Assembly: GCA_003223455.1 (NCBI GenBank)
Contig: QHVE01000020.1
Coordinates: 155,492-187,682 of the forward strand
Reading direction: 5' to 3'
Source: Gemmatimonadota bacterium
Lineage (GTDB): Bacteria > Gemmatimonadota > Gemmatimonadetes > Gemmatimonadales > Gemmatimonadaceae
Length of the DNA: 32,191 bases
In this document: positions 1 through 8,161 of the stretch, piece after piece
How the letters are laid out: the number at the start of each line of letters is the position of its first letter
Position numbering within the stretch: the first letter of the stretch is position 1
The notes under the pieces: generated by a model
What the model was told of the DNA's origin: nothing
The model's input: the letters and a program-made list of their open reading frames with translations, nothing else
The model's database searches: none
Position numbers and translations under genes: made by a program

Positions 1-13
1 GGCGGCAGCCGGG

Positions 14-451
14 CTATTCCGTCGCGCCGTGCAGGATGCGGGCAGCAGCCACCGCCGCGCCGAATCCGTTGTCGATGTTGACGACGGTGACGCCGGCCGC
101 GCAACTGTTGAGCATCGTGAGCAGCGGTGCGATTCCCCCGAAAGACGCGCCGTATCCGACGCTCGTGGGAACGGCGATCACCGGCACGCGCACGAGGCCT
201 CCGACGACGGATGCGAGCGCTCCGTCCATCCCGGCGATGACGATCACGACGGCGGCGCGCTCCAGCACGCCCCGATTCGCCAGCAGGCGGTGGATTCCTG
301 CCACGCCCACGTCGGTGAGGCGCTCGGCGACACACCCCATCGCGTCCGCCGTGACCGCGGCCTCCTCGGCGATCGGGAGGTCGCTCGTGCCCGCGGTGAC
401 GATGAGCGCCGTCCCACGCGCCGAGGCCGGCGGCTGTGCGGCGCGCAGCAT
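14..451 (-). CDS. larB: LarB C-terminal (AIR carboxylase-like) part, split from N-terminal part
   Basis: This is the catalytic half of LarB, the enzyme that carboxylates the pyridinium ring of nicotinic acid adenine dinucleotide and releases AMP, the first step of nickel-pincer nucleotide cofactor synthesis. The sequence carries the family blocks [41 protein letters not shown] and [11 protein letters not shown], which run to the normal C-terminus. Intact LarB is about 250 residues; here the first ~100 residues lie in another frame at 451-759. That frame stops at TGA 453-451, and this one can start at ATG 451 (TGATG overlap) or GTG 454. Residues just upstream in this frame read A-R-T-V-M-L, as expected inside an intact LarB, so a one-base indel near 452-466 is the simplest explanation. 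It could also be two coupled subunits. larC and larE would be expected further left, outside the window. Confidence 0.8.
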   Translation of the reverse strand: MLRAAQPPASARGTALIVTAGTSDLPIAEEAAVTADAMGCVAERLTDVGVAGIHRLLANRGVLERAAVVIVIAGMDGALASVVGGLVRVPVIAVPTSVGYGASFGGIAPLLTMLNSCAAGVTVVNIDNGFGAAVAAARILHGATE

Positions 452-759
452 CACCGTGCGTGCTGGGCGCCGTGCAGTGCCGTGAGCAGCGACGACACCG
501 AGTCGTCGGCGACGCGCGTGGCGAGCACGCCGTCGCCGCGCTCGGCGATGCGCTGGGTGATGGCGACCAGCTGCTCGGTCGACTTGCCCGCACCGTAGAC
601 GACTTCGGGAAAGCCCTGCCTCAGCGCGCGATGATGATCGATCGTCGCGAACCCGAGCGACTCCGTCGGCTCCAGCGCGAGCGAGGCGAGCGCCGAGTCC
701 ACGGGCATGGAGCCGTCCGCGACCCTTCCCAGCAGGTCGCGCACGCGCTCACGTCTCAC
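451..759 (-). CDS. larB: LarB N-terminal part, split by a frame change
   Basis: This is the N-terminal ~100 residues of LarB. The block [17 protein letters not shown] and the following [24 protein letters not shown] match the family's non-catalytic N-terminal region, which precedes the AIR carboxylase-like domain. The GTG start at 759 overlaps the dus stop as GTGA (759-756), so translation is probably coupled to dus. The frame ends with H-A-R-stop, exactly where the intact family continues into the catalytic domain; that domain resumes at once in the next frame (14-451). Taken alone this product would have no catalytic residues. I read it as one gene interrupted by an indel, either a sequencing or assembly error or a real mutation. 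A genuinely split two-subunit LarB remains possible because the junction has the same TGATG overlap used by coupled genes elsewhere in the window. Confidence 0.78.
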   Translation of the reverse strand: MRRERVRDLLGRVADGSMPVDSALASLALEPTESLGFATIDHHRALRQGFPEVVYGAGKSTEQLVAITQRIAERGDGVLATRVADDSVSSLLTALHGAQHAR

Positions 760-1796
760 GCCGCAGTGGCCTCGAACGCGCCGTCTTCGTCCCCGCCGTC
801 GCGACCGGGCGTAGCGGCGTAGCGTTCCCGATTCGCGAGATAGTCGGCGAAGATCCCCTCGATCTCGGAGAACGACGTCACCGCGTACAGACGCTTTCGC
901 AGCTCGGCGCCTCCGTGCAGCCCCTTGGCGTACCAGCCGAGGTGCTTGCGGAACTCGATCGCGGCCCCGCGCGGATCCGTCTCGTACTCCATCACCATTC
1001 GCGCGTGGTGAAGCGCCACCTCGAAGCGGGCCTCGATCGACGGGGCGGGACGCTTGGGCCGACCCGCGAGCAGATCCTTCACCTGATCGAAGATCCAGGG
1101 CTGCCCGTAGGAGCCGCGCGCGATCATGATCCCGGCGCAGCCGGTCTGCTCACGCATCCGGATGGCGTCTTCCGCCACCTTGATGTCGCCGTTGCCGAGC
1201 ACGGGAATGTCGAGCGCATCGGCGACGGCCGCGATCTCTTGCCAGCGCGCGCTACCACTGTACATCTGCGTGCGGGTGCGCGGATGCAGGGTGAGGACCT
1301 TCACGCCGGCATCCTGACACCGCAGCGCGATCTGCACCGGATCGCGCATCTCCTCGTTCCAGCCGCTGCGGATCTTGCACGTCACGGGGAGGTGCGTCGC
1401 AGCAACCACGGCGCGAATGACCTGCTGCACGAGGTCGAGGTCGCGCAGGCAGCCCGACCCGCCGTTCCGTCGCACGACCTTCTTGACCGGGCAGCCGAAG
1501 TTGATGTCGATGAATTCCGGCTGGAACACATCCGAGACGAAGCGCGCGGCCTCGCCCATCGCTGCCGGATCGGCGCCGAAGATCTGGACGCCGATCGGGC
1601 GCTCGTCGGGTCCGAACGCCAGCTTGTGCAGCGTGGCCTCGTTCTCCCGGCGGATCCCCTCGGCCGACAGGAACTCGGTGACAACCACGTCCGCGCCGTG
1701 CTGCCGGCACAAGCGGCGGAACGGCGACTCCGAGACCCCGGCCATGGGGGCCAGATAGAGCGGCACATCGGCCTGGAGATCGAACGGAAAGCGCAT
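756..1796 (-). CDS. dusB: tRNA-dihydrouridine synthase (DusB type)
   Basis: This is a flavin enzyme that reduces uridines in the tRNA D-loop to dihydrouridine, using FMN and NADPH. The 346-residue product has the normal length. Visible motifs are the N-terminal FMN-barrel strand YLAPMAGVSESPFRRL (residues 14-29), the catalytic cysteine Cys102 in INFGCPVKKVVRRNGGSG, the LTLHPRTRTQMYSG block, PVLGNGDI, and GIMIARGSYGQPWIF near the FMN phosphate. The ATG at 1796 begins MRFPFDLQADVPLYLAPM. There is no room for a leader: a -10 element lies 6 bases before this ATG, so the mRNA is probably leaderless. The stop overlaps the GTG start of larB by 4 bases, so the two are one transcription unit. DusB versus another Dus subgroup was judged only by overall resemblance. 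Confidence 0.95.
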   Translation of the reverse strand: MRFPFDLQADVPLYLAPMAGVSESPFRRLCRQHGADVVVTEFLSAEGIRRENEATLHKLAFGPDERPIGVQIFGADPAAMGEAARFVSDVFQPEFIDINFGCPVKKVVRRNGGSGCLRDLDLVQQVIRAVVAATHLPVTCKIRSGWNEEMRDPVQIALRCQDAGVKVLTLHPRTRTQMYSGSARWQEIAAVADALDIPVLGNGDIKVAEDAIRMREQTGCAGIMIARGSYGQPWIFDQVKDLLAGRPKRPAPSIEARFEVALHHARMVMEYETDPRGAAIEFRKHLGWYAKGLHGGAELRKRLYAVTSFSEIEGIFADYLANRERYAATPGRDGGDEDGAFEATAA

Positions 1797-1802
1797 CTTC
1801 GA

Positions 1803-1831
1803 AAGCTACCGAGCCTCGGAAGTGCAAGCAA
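1803..1831 (-). promoter_or_regulatory. dus-larB promoter, leaderless geometry
   Basis: On the minus strand TTGCTT (1831-1826) and TAGCTT (1808-1803) are separated by 17 bases. Exactly six bases follow the -10 box before the ATG of dus at 1796, so the expected start of transcription coincides with the start codon. The -35 box lies only 9 bases from the -35 box of the divergent EIIA promoter, so one bound regulator could affect both. Confidence 0.5.
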
Positions 1832-1840
1832 CGTCGAGGT

Positions 1841-1870
1841 TTGACAAGCGGCGTCGTCGCGGGGTAGCTT
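1841..1870 (+). promoter_or_regulatory. Promoter of the EIIA gene
   Basis: A perfect TTGACA (1841-1846) and TAGCTT (1865-1870) are 18 bases apart. Transcription would start near 1877 and leave a leader of about 77 bases before the ATG at 1954. It is back-to-back with the dus promoter. The rest of 1797-1953 shows no other clear signal. Confidence 0.55.
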
Positions 1871-1953
1871 CCCCGGCTCGATCATACCGCCGCCCTCGAT
1901 GGCCCTGTGCCATCGGCCACAGTCACGCACGGCCTGAATTGGATCCAGCCAGC

Positions 1954-2406
1954 ATGGAACTGCGCGAGTTCTTCAGCGAAGATGCGATCAAGCTCGAGCT
2001 TGAAGGGGAGTCGAAGGACGACATCCTCAAGGAGTTGATCGCCCTGCTCAAGCTGGACGACAAGTCGGAAGGGATGCTCTACAAGATGCTCAAGCGGCGA
2101 GAGAATCTCGGCTCGACCGGGATCGGTCGCGGCATCGCCATTCCCCACTGCCGCTCGCTCGTGGTGACGAAGCTGCGCGTGGCGTTCGGCCGGAAGCCGC
2201 GCGGCGTCGACTTCAAGGCGATCGACGAAAAGCCGGTGAATTTCTTCTTCCTCATCGTCGCGCCGCCGCTCGAGGTGTCGAACCAGTACCTGCCGGTACT
2301 CGGCAAGATCGCGCAGTTCTCCAAGGAGCCCGACGTGCCGCAGCGACTGCTCGGGCTTACCGAGCCAGTGCAGTTCCTCGAGCTGTTGAAGGAGAAGGGC
2401 GTCTAG
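1954..2406 (+). CDS. PTS EIIA domain protein (fructose/nitrogen type), stand-alone
   Basis: This is a single-domain phosphocarrier of the PTS EIIA-2 (mannitol/fructose/Ntr) family, 150 residues. The phosphorylatable histidine is His65 in GRGIAIPHCRS, and the conserved LGSTGIGRG turn precedes it. The following text, FGRKPRGVDFKAIDEKPVNFFFLIVAPP, is typical of EIIA-Ntr-like proteins. I chose ATG 1954 because the protein then starts MELREFF like the family and because the likely -10 box at 1865-1870 excludes the upstream in-frame ATG at 1822. No EI, HPr, EIIB/C or sigma-54 gene is adjacent, so it is more likely a regulatory phosphoprotein than part of a sugar transporter; this is inference. It converges on the DUF3667 gene with a 12-base gap. 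Confidence 0.9.
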   Translation: MELREFFSEDAIKLELEGESKDDILKELIALLKLDDKSEGMLYKMLKRRENLGSTGIGRGIAIPHCRSLVVTKLRVAFGRKPRGVDFKAIDEKPVNFFFLIVAPPLEVSNQYLPVLGKIAQFSKEPDVPQRLLGLTEPVQFLELLKEKGV

Positions 2407-2418
2407 GGCCCGCAGCGA

Positions 2419-3369
2419 CTAGAACTCGAGCGCGAGCACGATGGCGACCGTCGTCAGCAGCGCCACGGTGAAGCACACGAAGTAGGCGGCAGCCAGCACC
2501 GCGCTCCGCGCGACGGCGCCGCCCAGCGAGCCGCCATACACTCGCCGGATCGCGAGTACGAGATGCACTGCGATCGCGCCGAAGCTCACGGCCACGGCAG
2601 CCGCGCTCAGTGCCCCGCCGACCGGCGACGTCGGCGCGATGCGCGGCACGAGTGTCAGTGTCAGCGCGAGGAACAGGAACGCATGCGCGTGCAGCGCGAA
2701 CGTCAGGTGCTTCGGGTAGTGCATCCGTCGGCTTCGGTAGACGAGCGCGATCAGGCCGGCGAACAACGGCACGAGCACGAACATCATGCGCGGCGTGTTC
2801 GCGCGCATCGCGTCCGCGAATTCCTTCTGGTGGCGCAGCACGTTGCCGAGCCGACCGGTGGCCATCCGCGTGATCGGCGAGGCGCTCGCCTTCGCCAGGC
2901 TGTCCAGCGCCCTGGCAGCCTGCCCTTCCTGGTCCTCCTGGACCACGACGCCACCGATCTGTGTCTTGATCGCGCTTCCCGTGCGCACGACGACGGCCGG
3001 CTCCGGCGCGATCGCGCGCAGGAGGAAGAAGACGACGCTGCAGGTGAGGTACAGCTTGAGTGGCGCGATGTGACGCACTCGATGTCCGGTCAGGTATTCC
3101 CGCGTCAGCTCACCGGGCTTCGTGACGAGCAACCGGAGCGTCGTGAACAGCTTGCCGTCCCACAGAAAGAACTCCGCTGCCAATTCGCGCACGAACTCGC
3201 GCAGCGTGGGATCCGGATCCGAAGCTGCCTGACCGCAGGCGGCGCAGTACTGGTGAACCAGCGGACTGTCGCAGTTCAGGCAGCGTCCGGGCGCACGCAC
3301 CTCCGGCGGGGGCACCAGCGACGGCGCAGCGGCCGGGTCGTCGACGAGCTGCGTAGCCTGGTCGGTCAC
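2419..3369 (-). CDS. DUF3667 family membrane protein with zinc ribbon
   Basis: This is a 316-residue protein of unknown function. A zinc ribbon near the N-terminus is seen as Cys30-x2-Cys33 and Cys42-x2-Cys45, in CLNCDSPLVHQYCAACGQ. It is followed by the DUF3667 signature block WDGKLFTTLRLLVTKPGELT and REYLTGHRVRHIAPLKLYL (about residues 70-108), then the first membrane segment (104-121). A polar loop (125-192) leads to four more hydrophobic segments at about 194-211, 222-242, 252-274 and 288-313. The product ends at the last segment. It starts with GTG at 3369, one base after the guaA stop (3371), so it is the distal gene of the hisS-guaA operon. No link to GMP synthesis is evident. Zinc binding and a membrane role are inferred from the motifs. 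Confidence 0.85.
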   Translation of the reverse strand: MTDQATQLVDDPAAAPSLVPPPEVRAPGRCLNCDSPLVHQYCAACGQAASDPDPTLREFVRELAAEFFLWDGKLFTTLRLLVTKPGELTREYLTGHRVRHIAPLKLYLTCSVVFFLLRAIAPEPAVVVRTGSAIKTQIGGVVVQEDQEGQAARALDSLAKASASPITRMATGRLGNVLRHQKEFADAMRANTPRMMFVLVPLFAGLIALVYRSRRMHYPKHLTFALHAHAFLFLALTLTLVPRIAPTSPVGGALSAAAVAVSFGAIAVHLVLAIRRVYGGSLGGAVARSAVLAAAYFVCFTVALLTTVAIVLALEF

Positions 3370-3370
3370 T

Positions 3371-4921
3371 TCATTCCCATTCGATCGTCGCCGGCGGCTT
3401 CGAGCTCACGTCGTACACGACGCGATTGACGCCGTCCACCTCGCGGATGATCCGGTCGGAGATCCGTGCCATGACGTCGTGCGGAAAAGGATACCAGTCC
3501 GCGGTCATTCCGTCGGTGCTCGTCACCGACCGCAGCGCAACCACGTTGTCGTACGTCCGCTCGTCGCCCATCACCCCGACACTGCGGATCGGCAGCAGCA
3601 CGGCGAACGCCTGCCAGATCTCGTCGTAGAGATTCGCCGCGCGAATCTCTTCCAGATAGATCGCATCGGCCTGCCGAAGCACGCCGAGCGCGGGCTCGCT
3701 CACTGCGCCGAGCACGCGAATGGCGAGCCCGGGACCGGGGAACGGGTGACGCCCCACCATCTCCTCCGGCAGTCCGAGCTCGCGGCCGACGTTGCGCACC
3801 TCGTCCTTGAACAGCTCGCGCAGCGGCTCGATGAGCGAGAACTGCATCCCCGGCTTGAGGCCCCCGACGTTGTGGTGTGTCTTGATGGTGACCGACGGCC
3901 CGCCGGTCGGCGAGGCGCTCTCGATGACATCGGGGTACAGGGTACCCTGCACCAGGAACTTCGCGTTGGTCCCCGCACTGGCCGTCGCTTCCTCGAACAC
4001 GTCGATGAACGTGTGGCCGATCGCGCGCCGCTTGGCCTCCGGATCCTCGATGCCGCGCAGCGCGTCGAGGAAGCGCGCGGACGCATCGATCGTGACGAGC
4101 TTGATCCCCATGTGCGTGCGCATCGTGCGCTCCACCTGCTCGCGCTCGTGCATGCGGAGCAGGCCGTGGTCCACGAAGACACAGGTGAGCTGGTCACCGA
4201 TCGCGCGATGCACGAGTGCCGCGGCGACGGAGGAATCCACACCGCCGGAGAGCCCGCAGATGACCTGGGCATCGCCGACCAGCGCACGGATCTTCGCCAC
4301 TTCCTCCTCGATGAACGTGCCCGGAGTCCAGCTCGGTGTCGCGCCGCAGACCTTGAACAGGAAGTTGGCCAGCAGCTCTCGACCGCGCGGGGTGTGGGCC
4401 ACCTCGGGATGAAATTGCACGCCATAGATCGGCTTCGACTCGTGCTCGAATGCCGCCATCGGATTGCCCGCGCTCGCCGCCGTCACGTGGAATCCCGTCG
4501 GCGGGGACTCGATGTGATCACCGTGGCTCATCCAGACGGTCGCCGTCTCAGCGGGATCGAAGCCCTCGAAGAGCGCGCTCGGCACCGTAGGCCGAATCTC
4601 CGCACGGCCGTACTCGCGTCGGCCGCCGCGCGTGACTTCCGCGCCGAGCACGTGCGCGATGAGCTGCATGCCGTAACACACGCCCAGCACGGGCGCCACG
4701 TCGAACAGCGCGGGGTCCGCCGTGGGCACGTTCTCGCCGTACACGGAATTCGGCCCGCCACTCAGAATGATCCCGGTCGGCTTCCACTCGCGGATCCAAT
4801 CGATCGTGCGCGTCGGCGGGTGGATCTCGGAGTAGACGCGCGCCTCACGAACGCGGCGAGCGATGAGCTGGGTGTACTGCGACCCGTAGTCGATGATGAG
4901 GATCCGACTGGCAGCCGTCAT
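3371..4921 (-). CDS. guaA: GMP synthase (glutamine-hydrolysing)
   Basis: This enzyme converts XMP, ATP and glutamine to GMP, the last step of GMP synthesis in the cytoplasm. The 516-residue protein has all parts of the two-domain enzyme. The class I glutamine amidotransferase domain has nucleophile Cys82 (LGVCYGMQL) and the His171/Glu173 pair ([10 protein letters not shown]). The ATP pyrophosphatase P-loop is LSGGVDSS (224-231). The dimerisation domain ends with the characteristic [11 protein letters not shown]. The ATG at 4921 overlaps the stop of the upstream phosphoesterase gene as ATGA, and the DUF3667 gene follows after one base. It therefore lies in the distal part of the accD/hisS transcription unit. 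No purine riboswitch or own promoter is visible in front of it. Confidence 0.98.
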   Translation of the reverse strand: MTAASRILIIDYGSQYTQLIARRVREARVYSEIHPPTRTIDWIREWKPTGIILSGGPNSVYGENVPTADPALFDVAPVLGVCYGMQLIAHVLGAEVTRGGRREYGRAEIRPTVPSALFEGFDPAETATVWMSHGDHIESPPTGFHVTAASAGNPMAAFEHESKPIYGVQFHPEVAHTPRGRELLANFLFKVCGATPSWTPGTFIEEEVAKIRALVGDAQVICGLSGGVDSSVAAALVHRAIGDQLTCVFVDHGLLRMHEREQVERTMRTHMGIKLVTIDASARFLDALRGIEDPEAKRRAIGHTFIDVFEEATASAGTNAKFLVQGTLYPDVIESASPTGGPSVTIKTHHNVGGLKPGMQFSLIEPLRELFKDEVRNVGRELGLPEEMVGRHPFPGPGLAIRVLGAVSEPALGVLRQADAIYLEEIRAANLYDEIWQAFAVLLPIRSVGVMGDERTYDNVVALRSVTSTDGMTADWYPFPHDVMARISDRIIREVDGVNRVVYDVSSKPPATIEWE

Positions 4922-5427
4922 GTCGTCCAGTGCGCGGGATCGAGCGAGAGGAACTCTACCTTTTTCGTGTCGAGATCGAGGATCGCGGCCTTCGGTGTCC
5001 CGTACAGCCAGCCACAGGCCTCGCCCGGATTCACGATGAGCGTGTTGCCGCGCTGCTTCATCTCCTGCTGATGCGTGAACCCATGCACGACGATGCTGTG
5101 TCCCTCGATGCTTCGCGGCTGGACGTCGCCGATGTCGTGCACGACGAGGATGCGTTGATCCGACAGCTCGAAGCTGTGTGGTCCCTCGAACAGCTCGGCG
5201 CCGAATCCCGCCGTGGCCTTGGCGAGCAGCCCTTGCGTATCGCCGTCGTTCTTTCCGAACACACCGGCGAGCGACATGCTCGCCTCCTCGATCGGCCGGA
5301 GCGAGAACGGCGCACAGTAGTCACCTGCGTGGATGAGCATCGCCGCGCCGGCCTCCTGCATCAGCTTGACGAACTCGGCGATCACCGGTACGCGGTCGTG
5401 CGTGTCCGCCATCAGTCCGACGCGCAT
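4918..5427 (-). CDS. YfcE/MJ0936-type metallophosphoesterase with altered metal motifs
   Basis: This is a 169-residue calcineurin-like phosphoesterase. Visible blocks are MADTHD (Asp8, His10), IHAGDY (Asp36), GVFGKNDGD (58-63), [15 protein letters not shown] and the family C-terminal block [16 protein letters not shown]. Two positions differ from the usual metal-binding motifs: GN-x-D reads G-K-N-D, and G-H-T-H reads G-F-T-H. I checked both at codon level (aag, ttc). It may use fewer metals, or may be a subgroup with a different site; the substrate is unknown. The ATG at 5427 has a strong upstream GGAGGA ribosome site and overlaps the lysA stop as TGATG. The stop overlaps the guaA start as ATGA. 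Longer readings upstream in the same frame run through lysA and are not real. Confidence 0.88.
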   Translation of the reverse strand: MRVGLMADTHDRVPVIAEFVKLMQEAGAAMLIHAGDYCAPFSLRPIEEASMSLAGVFGKNDGDTQGLLAKATAGFGAELFEGPHSFELSDQRILVVHDIGDVQPRSIEGHSIVVHGFTHQQEMKQRGNTLIVNPGEACGWLYGTPKAAILDLDTKKVEFLSLDPAHWTT

Positions 5428-6710
5428 CAGGCTGTCCTCCAGTCGGGGTCCGCCGTCTCGAGATGGACCAGATCCTCGTAGCGCTCGCGTACGGTGACGA
5501 CGGCGAATCGGTCCCCGTCGACGAGAACCTCGGCGCCGCGCGGTCGCGTGTTGTAGTTCGACGCCATCACGTATCCGTAGGCCCCGACGTCGTGCACGGC
5601 GAGCAGGTCGCCGGCGCCGGCGTCGTCCATCTCGCGACCGAGCGCGAGGAAATCGCCGCTCTCGCAGATCGGCCCGACGACGTCCGCCGTGATCGACCCG
5701 CTGTTCGGCTGCACCGACTCGATGCGATGGTACGCATCGTAGTGCGATGGGCGAATCAGCTCGGTCATCCCCGCGTCGCAGACGAGGAAGTCGCGGCCGC
5801 CGCTGTGCTTTCGGTAGAGCACGCGTGTCAGCAGCATTCCCGCATTGCCCACGATGAATCGCCCGGGCTCCATGAGCAGCATGAGGCCCGTCGCCTTCAC
5901 GCGGCTCGTGAGCGCGCGGGCGAAGCGGCCAAGATCGGGGCTGACCTCGTCCGAGTACGACACGCCGAGCCCGCCCCCGATGTCGAGGTAGCGGAGCGTT
6001 TCGATCCCCTCGCCGCGTATGGCAGCGAGCAATCCAGTCAGGCGCTCCACACCGTCGACGTACGGATCGACCCGGAACAACTGCGAGCCGATGTGCATGT
6101 CGAGGCCGACGAGCTCGACGTGGGTCAGCGACGCGCACACGCGCGCCACCTCCAGCACTTCGTCGAACGGGATGCCGAACTTGGCGCCGCGCTCGCCGGT
6201 CTTGATGTACCGGTGCGAGCTGTCGACCGTGACCTCCGGATTCACCCGGAGCCCGACGCGGGCGGTCGTCCCCACGTCGGCGGCGATGCGGTCGATCGCA
6301 CGGACCTCCGCCTCCGACTCGACGTTGATCAGCGAGACGCTCGCTTCGAGCGCCTCGCGCAGCTCACGCTCGGTCTTCCCGACACCACCGAAGACGATGT
6401 CCTCGCCGCGGAACCCGGCTCGCAGTGCGCGATACAGCTCGCCACCGGAGACGATGTCGACCCCCGCGCCGAGCTCGCGCAGCAACCGCAGGATCCCGGC
6501 GTTGGAGTTCGCCTTGAGGGTGTAGTGGATGCGGTGCGGGAGCACGGAGAGCGCCGAATCCAGACGCGAGTACCGATCGCGGATCATCGTCGCGCTGTAG
6601 ACGTACGTCGGCGTCCCGACCTCGCGCGCGATCCGTTCGAGCGCCACCCCCTCGCAGGCGAGTGCGCCGTCGACGCGCGCGAAGCCGGACGTCAGTACGC
6701 CTTCGCCCAT
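5427..6710 (-). CDS. lysA: Diaminopimelate decarboxylase
   Basis: This PLP enzyme decarboxylates meso-diaminopimelate to L-lysine, the last step of the DAP pathway. The 427-residue product has the normal length. The PLP lysine is Lys66 in HYTLKANSNAG. Other family blocks are VDIVSGGELYRAL, FGGVGKTERELR, HIGSQ, the glycine-rich phosphate loop YLDIGGGLGVSY, MEPGRFIVGNAG, and VGPICESGDFLA with the active-site cysteine. I chose ATG 6710, which has GAGG just upstream and gives a family-like start; it overlaps the 3' end of proS by 19 bases. A longer reading from 6749 would overlap proS further. The next gene, the phosphoesterase, starts inside the stop codon region (TGATG). Confidence 0.96.
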   Translation of the reverse strand: MGEGVLTSGFARVDGALACEGVALERIAREVGTPTYVYSATMIRDRYSRLDSALSVLPHRIHYTLKANSNAGILRLLRELGAGVDIVSGGELYRALRAGFRGEDIVFGGVGKTERELREALEASVSLINVESEAEVRAIDRIAADVGTTARVGLRVNPEVTVDSSHRYIKTGERGAKFGIPFDEVLEVARVCASLTHVELVGLDMHIGSQLFRVDPYVDGVERLTGLLAAIRGEGIETLRYLDIGGGLGVSYSDEVSPDLGRFARALTSRVKATGLMLLMEPGRFIVGNAGMLLTRVLYRKHSGGRDFLVCDAGMTELIRPSHYDAYHRIESVQPNSGSITADVVGPICESGDFLALGREMDDAGAGDLLAVHDVGAYGYVMASNYNTRPRGAEVLVDGDRFAVVTVRERYEDLVHLETADPDWRTA

Positions 6711-8161
6711 AACGCCTCGACGGTAGACGGGCGTCCGCACTTGAGGCACGTGGTCGGAGCATCGGCCGACCGGAACTCCTCGTCGGGAAGGCAGCGGATC
6801 GTGGCTTTCGTGTCGTTCTTGATCTCCGTTTCACATGCGCCGGCGCCGCACCAGCCGGCGTAGACGAATCCGCCTTCTCCTTCCATCAGCTCGCGGAAGC
6901 GATCGTAGGTGATGTGGTCGCGCACGCTGTGCGCCTCCCGTCGATCGAGCGCGGCGGCGAGCATCTCACGCTGGATCGTCGAAAGGGTCTCGGCCAGATC
7001 CTCTCCGATCGTGCTGAGCGAGACGGGACGCTTCTCCCGGGTATCGCGCCGCACGAGCACACCCTGATTGGCCGCGAGATCGCGTGGCCCCAGCTCGAGG
7101 CGCAGTGGTATGCCCCGGAGCTCCCACTCGTAGTACTTCGCGCCGGGCTTCATCCCTTCGCGTGCGTCCACGTGGACGCGGATCCGCTCCGTCCCGCGTC
7201 CTGCCCACTCTGCAAGCGAGCCGACGATGGCGTTCGCCGCCTCGAGCACCTTCGAGCGCTCCTCGTCGCTGCGATAGATGGGCACGATCACCACCTCGAT
7301 CGGCGCGAGCAGCGGCGGCACGCGAAGTCCCAGGTCGTCACCGTGCGTCATCACGAGCCCACCGACCATGCGCGTCGATACGCCCCAGCTGGTGTTCCAG
7401 GCGAACTCGGTCGAACCGCTCTCCGACTGGAAGCTCAGCTCGAACGCCTTGGCGAAGTTCTGTCCGAGATTGTGCGAGGTACCCGCCTGCAGCGCACGGT
7501 TGTCCTGCATCATCGCCTCGCAGGAATACGTCCGCAGCGCGCCCGCGAACTTCTCGGCGTCCGTCTTCTGTCCCGTGATGACCGGCATCGCGATGTGCCC
7601 TTCCATGAAGTCGCGGTAGACGCCGAGCATCCGACGCGCCTCTTCCTCCGCCTCGTCGTGCGTCGTGTGCGCGGTGTGTCCCTCCTGCCAGAGGAATTCA
7701 GTCGTCCGCAGGAACAGCCGCGTGCGCATCTCCCAGCGCACGACGTTCGCCCACTGATTGATCAGCAGGGGCAGATCCCGATAGCTCTGCACCCACTTGG
7801 CGAACATGGAGTAGATGATCGTCTCCGACGTGGGCCGCACGACGAGAGGCTCCTCGAGGAGCTTGCCTCCTCCGTGCGTCACGACGGCAGCTTCCGGAGC
7901 GAAGCCTTCGACGTGCTCGGCCTCCTTGTGGAGGAACGATTCCGGGATGAACAGCGGGAAATACGCGTTCTGATGTCCCGTCGCCTTGAACATGTCGTCG
8001 AGGCGGCGCTGCATGCGTTCCCAGATCCCATAGCCGTTCGGGCGGATGACCATGCATCCGCGAACCGGCGAGTAGTCGGCGAGCTCGCTCCGCAGCACGA
8101 CCTCGTTGTACCACGCGCTGAAGTCTGCGGCGCGGGTCGTGAGCTTCTTGTCGTCAGCCAT
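6692..8161 (-). CDS. proS: Prolyl-tRNA synthetase, archaeal/eukaryotic type
   Basis: This is a class II aminoacyl-tRNA synthetase that charges tRNA-Pro. The 489-residue length and domain plan are those of the archaeal/eukaryotic-like form, not the ~570-residue bacterial form: there is no editing-domain insertion between motifs 2 and 3, and a C-terminal zinc domain is present. Motif 2 is seen as RWEMRTRLFLRTTEFLWQEGHTAH and motif 3 as GLVMTHGDDLGLRVPP. The C-terminal domain has cysteines in GWCGAGACE and TTCLKCGRP, and the chain ends in a C-terminal tyrosine (WAKAY). ATG 8161 gives MADDKKLTTRAADFSAWY, a typical start, and overlaps the hisS stop by 8 bases. A further in-frame start at 8188 would lie deeper inside hisS. 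Confidence 0.97.
   Translation of the reverse strand: MADDKKLTTRAADFSAWYNEVVLRSELADYSPVRGCMVIRPNGYGIWERMQRRLDDMFKATGHQNAYFPLFIPESFLHKEAEHVEGFAPEAAVVTHGGGKLLEEPLVVRPTSETIIYSMFAKWVQSYRDLPLLINQWANVVRWEMRTRLFLRTTEFLWQEGHTAHTTHDEAEEEARRMLGVYRDFMEGHIAMPVITGQKTDAEKFAGALRTYSCEAMMQDNRALQAGTSHNLGQNFAKAFELSFQSESGSTEFAWNTSWGVSTRMVGGLVMTHGDDLGLRVPPLLAPIEVVIVPIYRSDEERSKVLEAANAIVGSLAEWAGRGTERIRVHVDAREGMKPGAKYYEWELRGIPLRLELGPRDLAANQGVLVRRDTREKRPVSLSTIGEDLAETLSTIQREMLAAALDRREAHSVRDHITYDRFRELMEGEGGFVYAGWCGAGACETEIKNDTKATIRCLPDEEFRSADAPTTCLKCGRPSTVEALWAKAY

Noticed and set aside
1822-1953. Earlier ATG start for the EIIA protein at 1822
   Set aside because: The likely -10 box is at 1865-1870, and the extra 44 residues do not resemble the EIIA family.
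3479-5071. A 530-codon plus-strand frame opposite guaA
   Set aside because: Same reason: antisense to a fully conserved gene, with no motif of its own.
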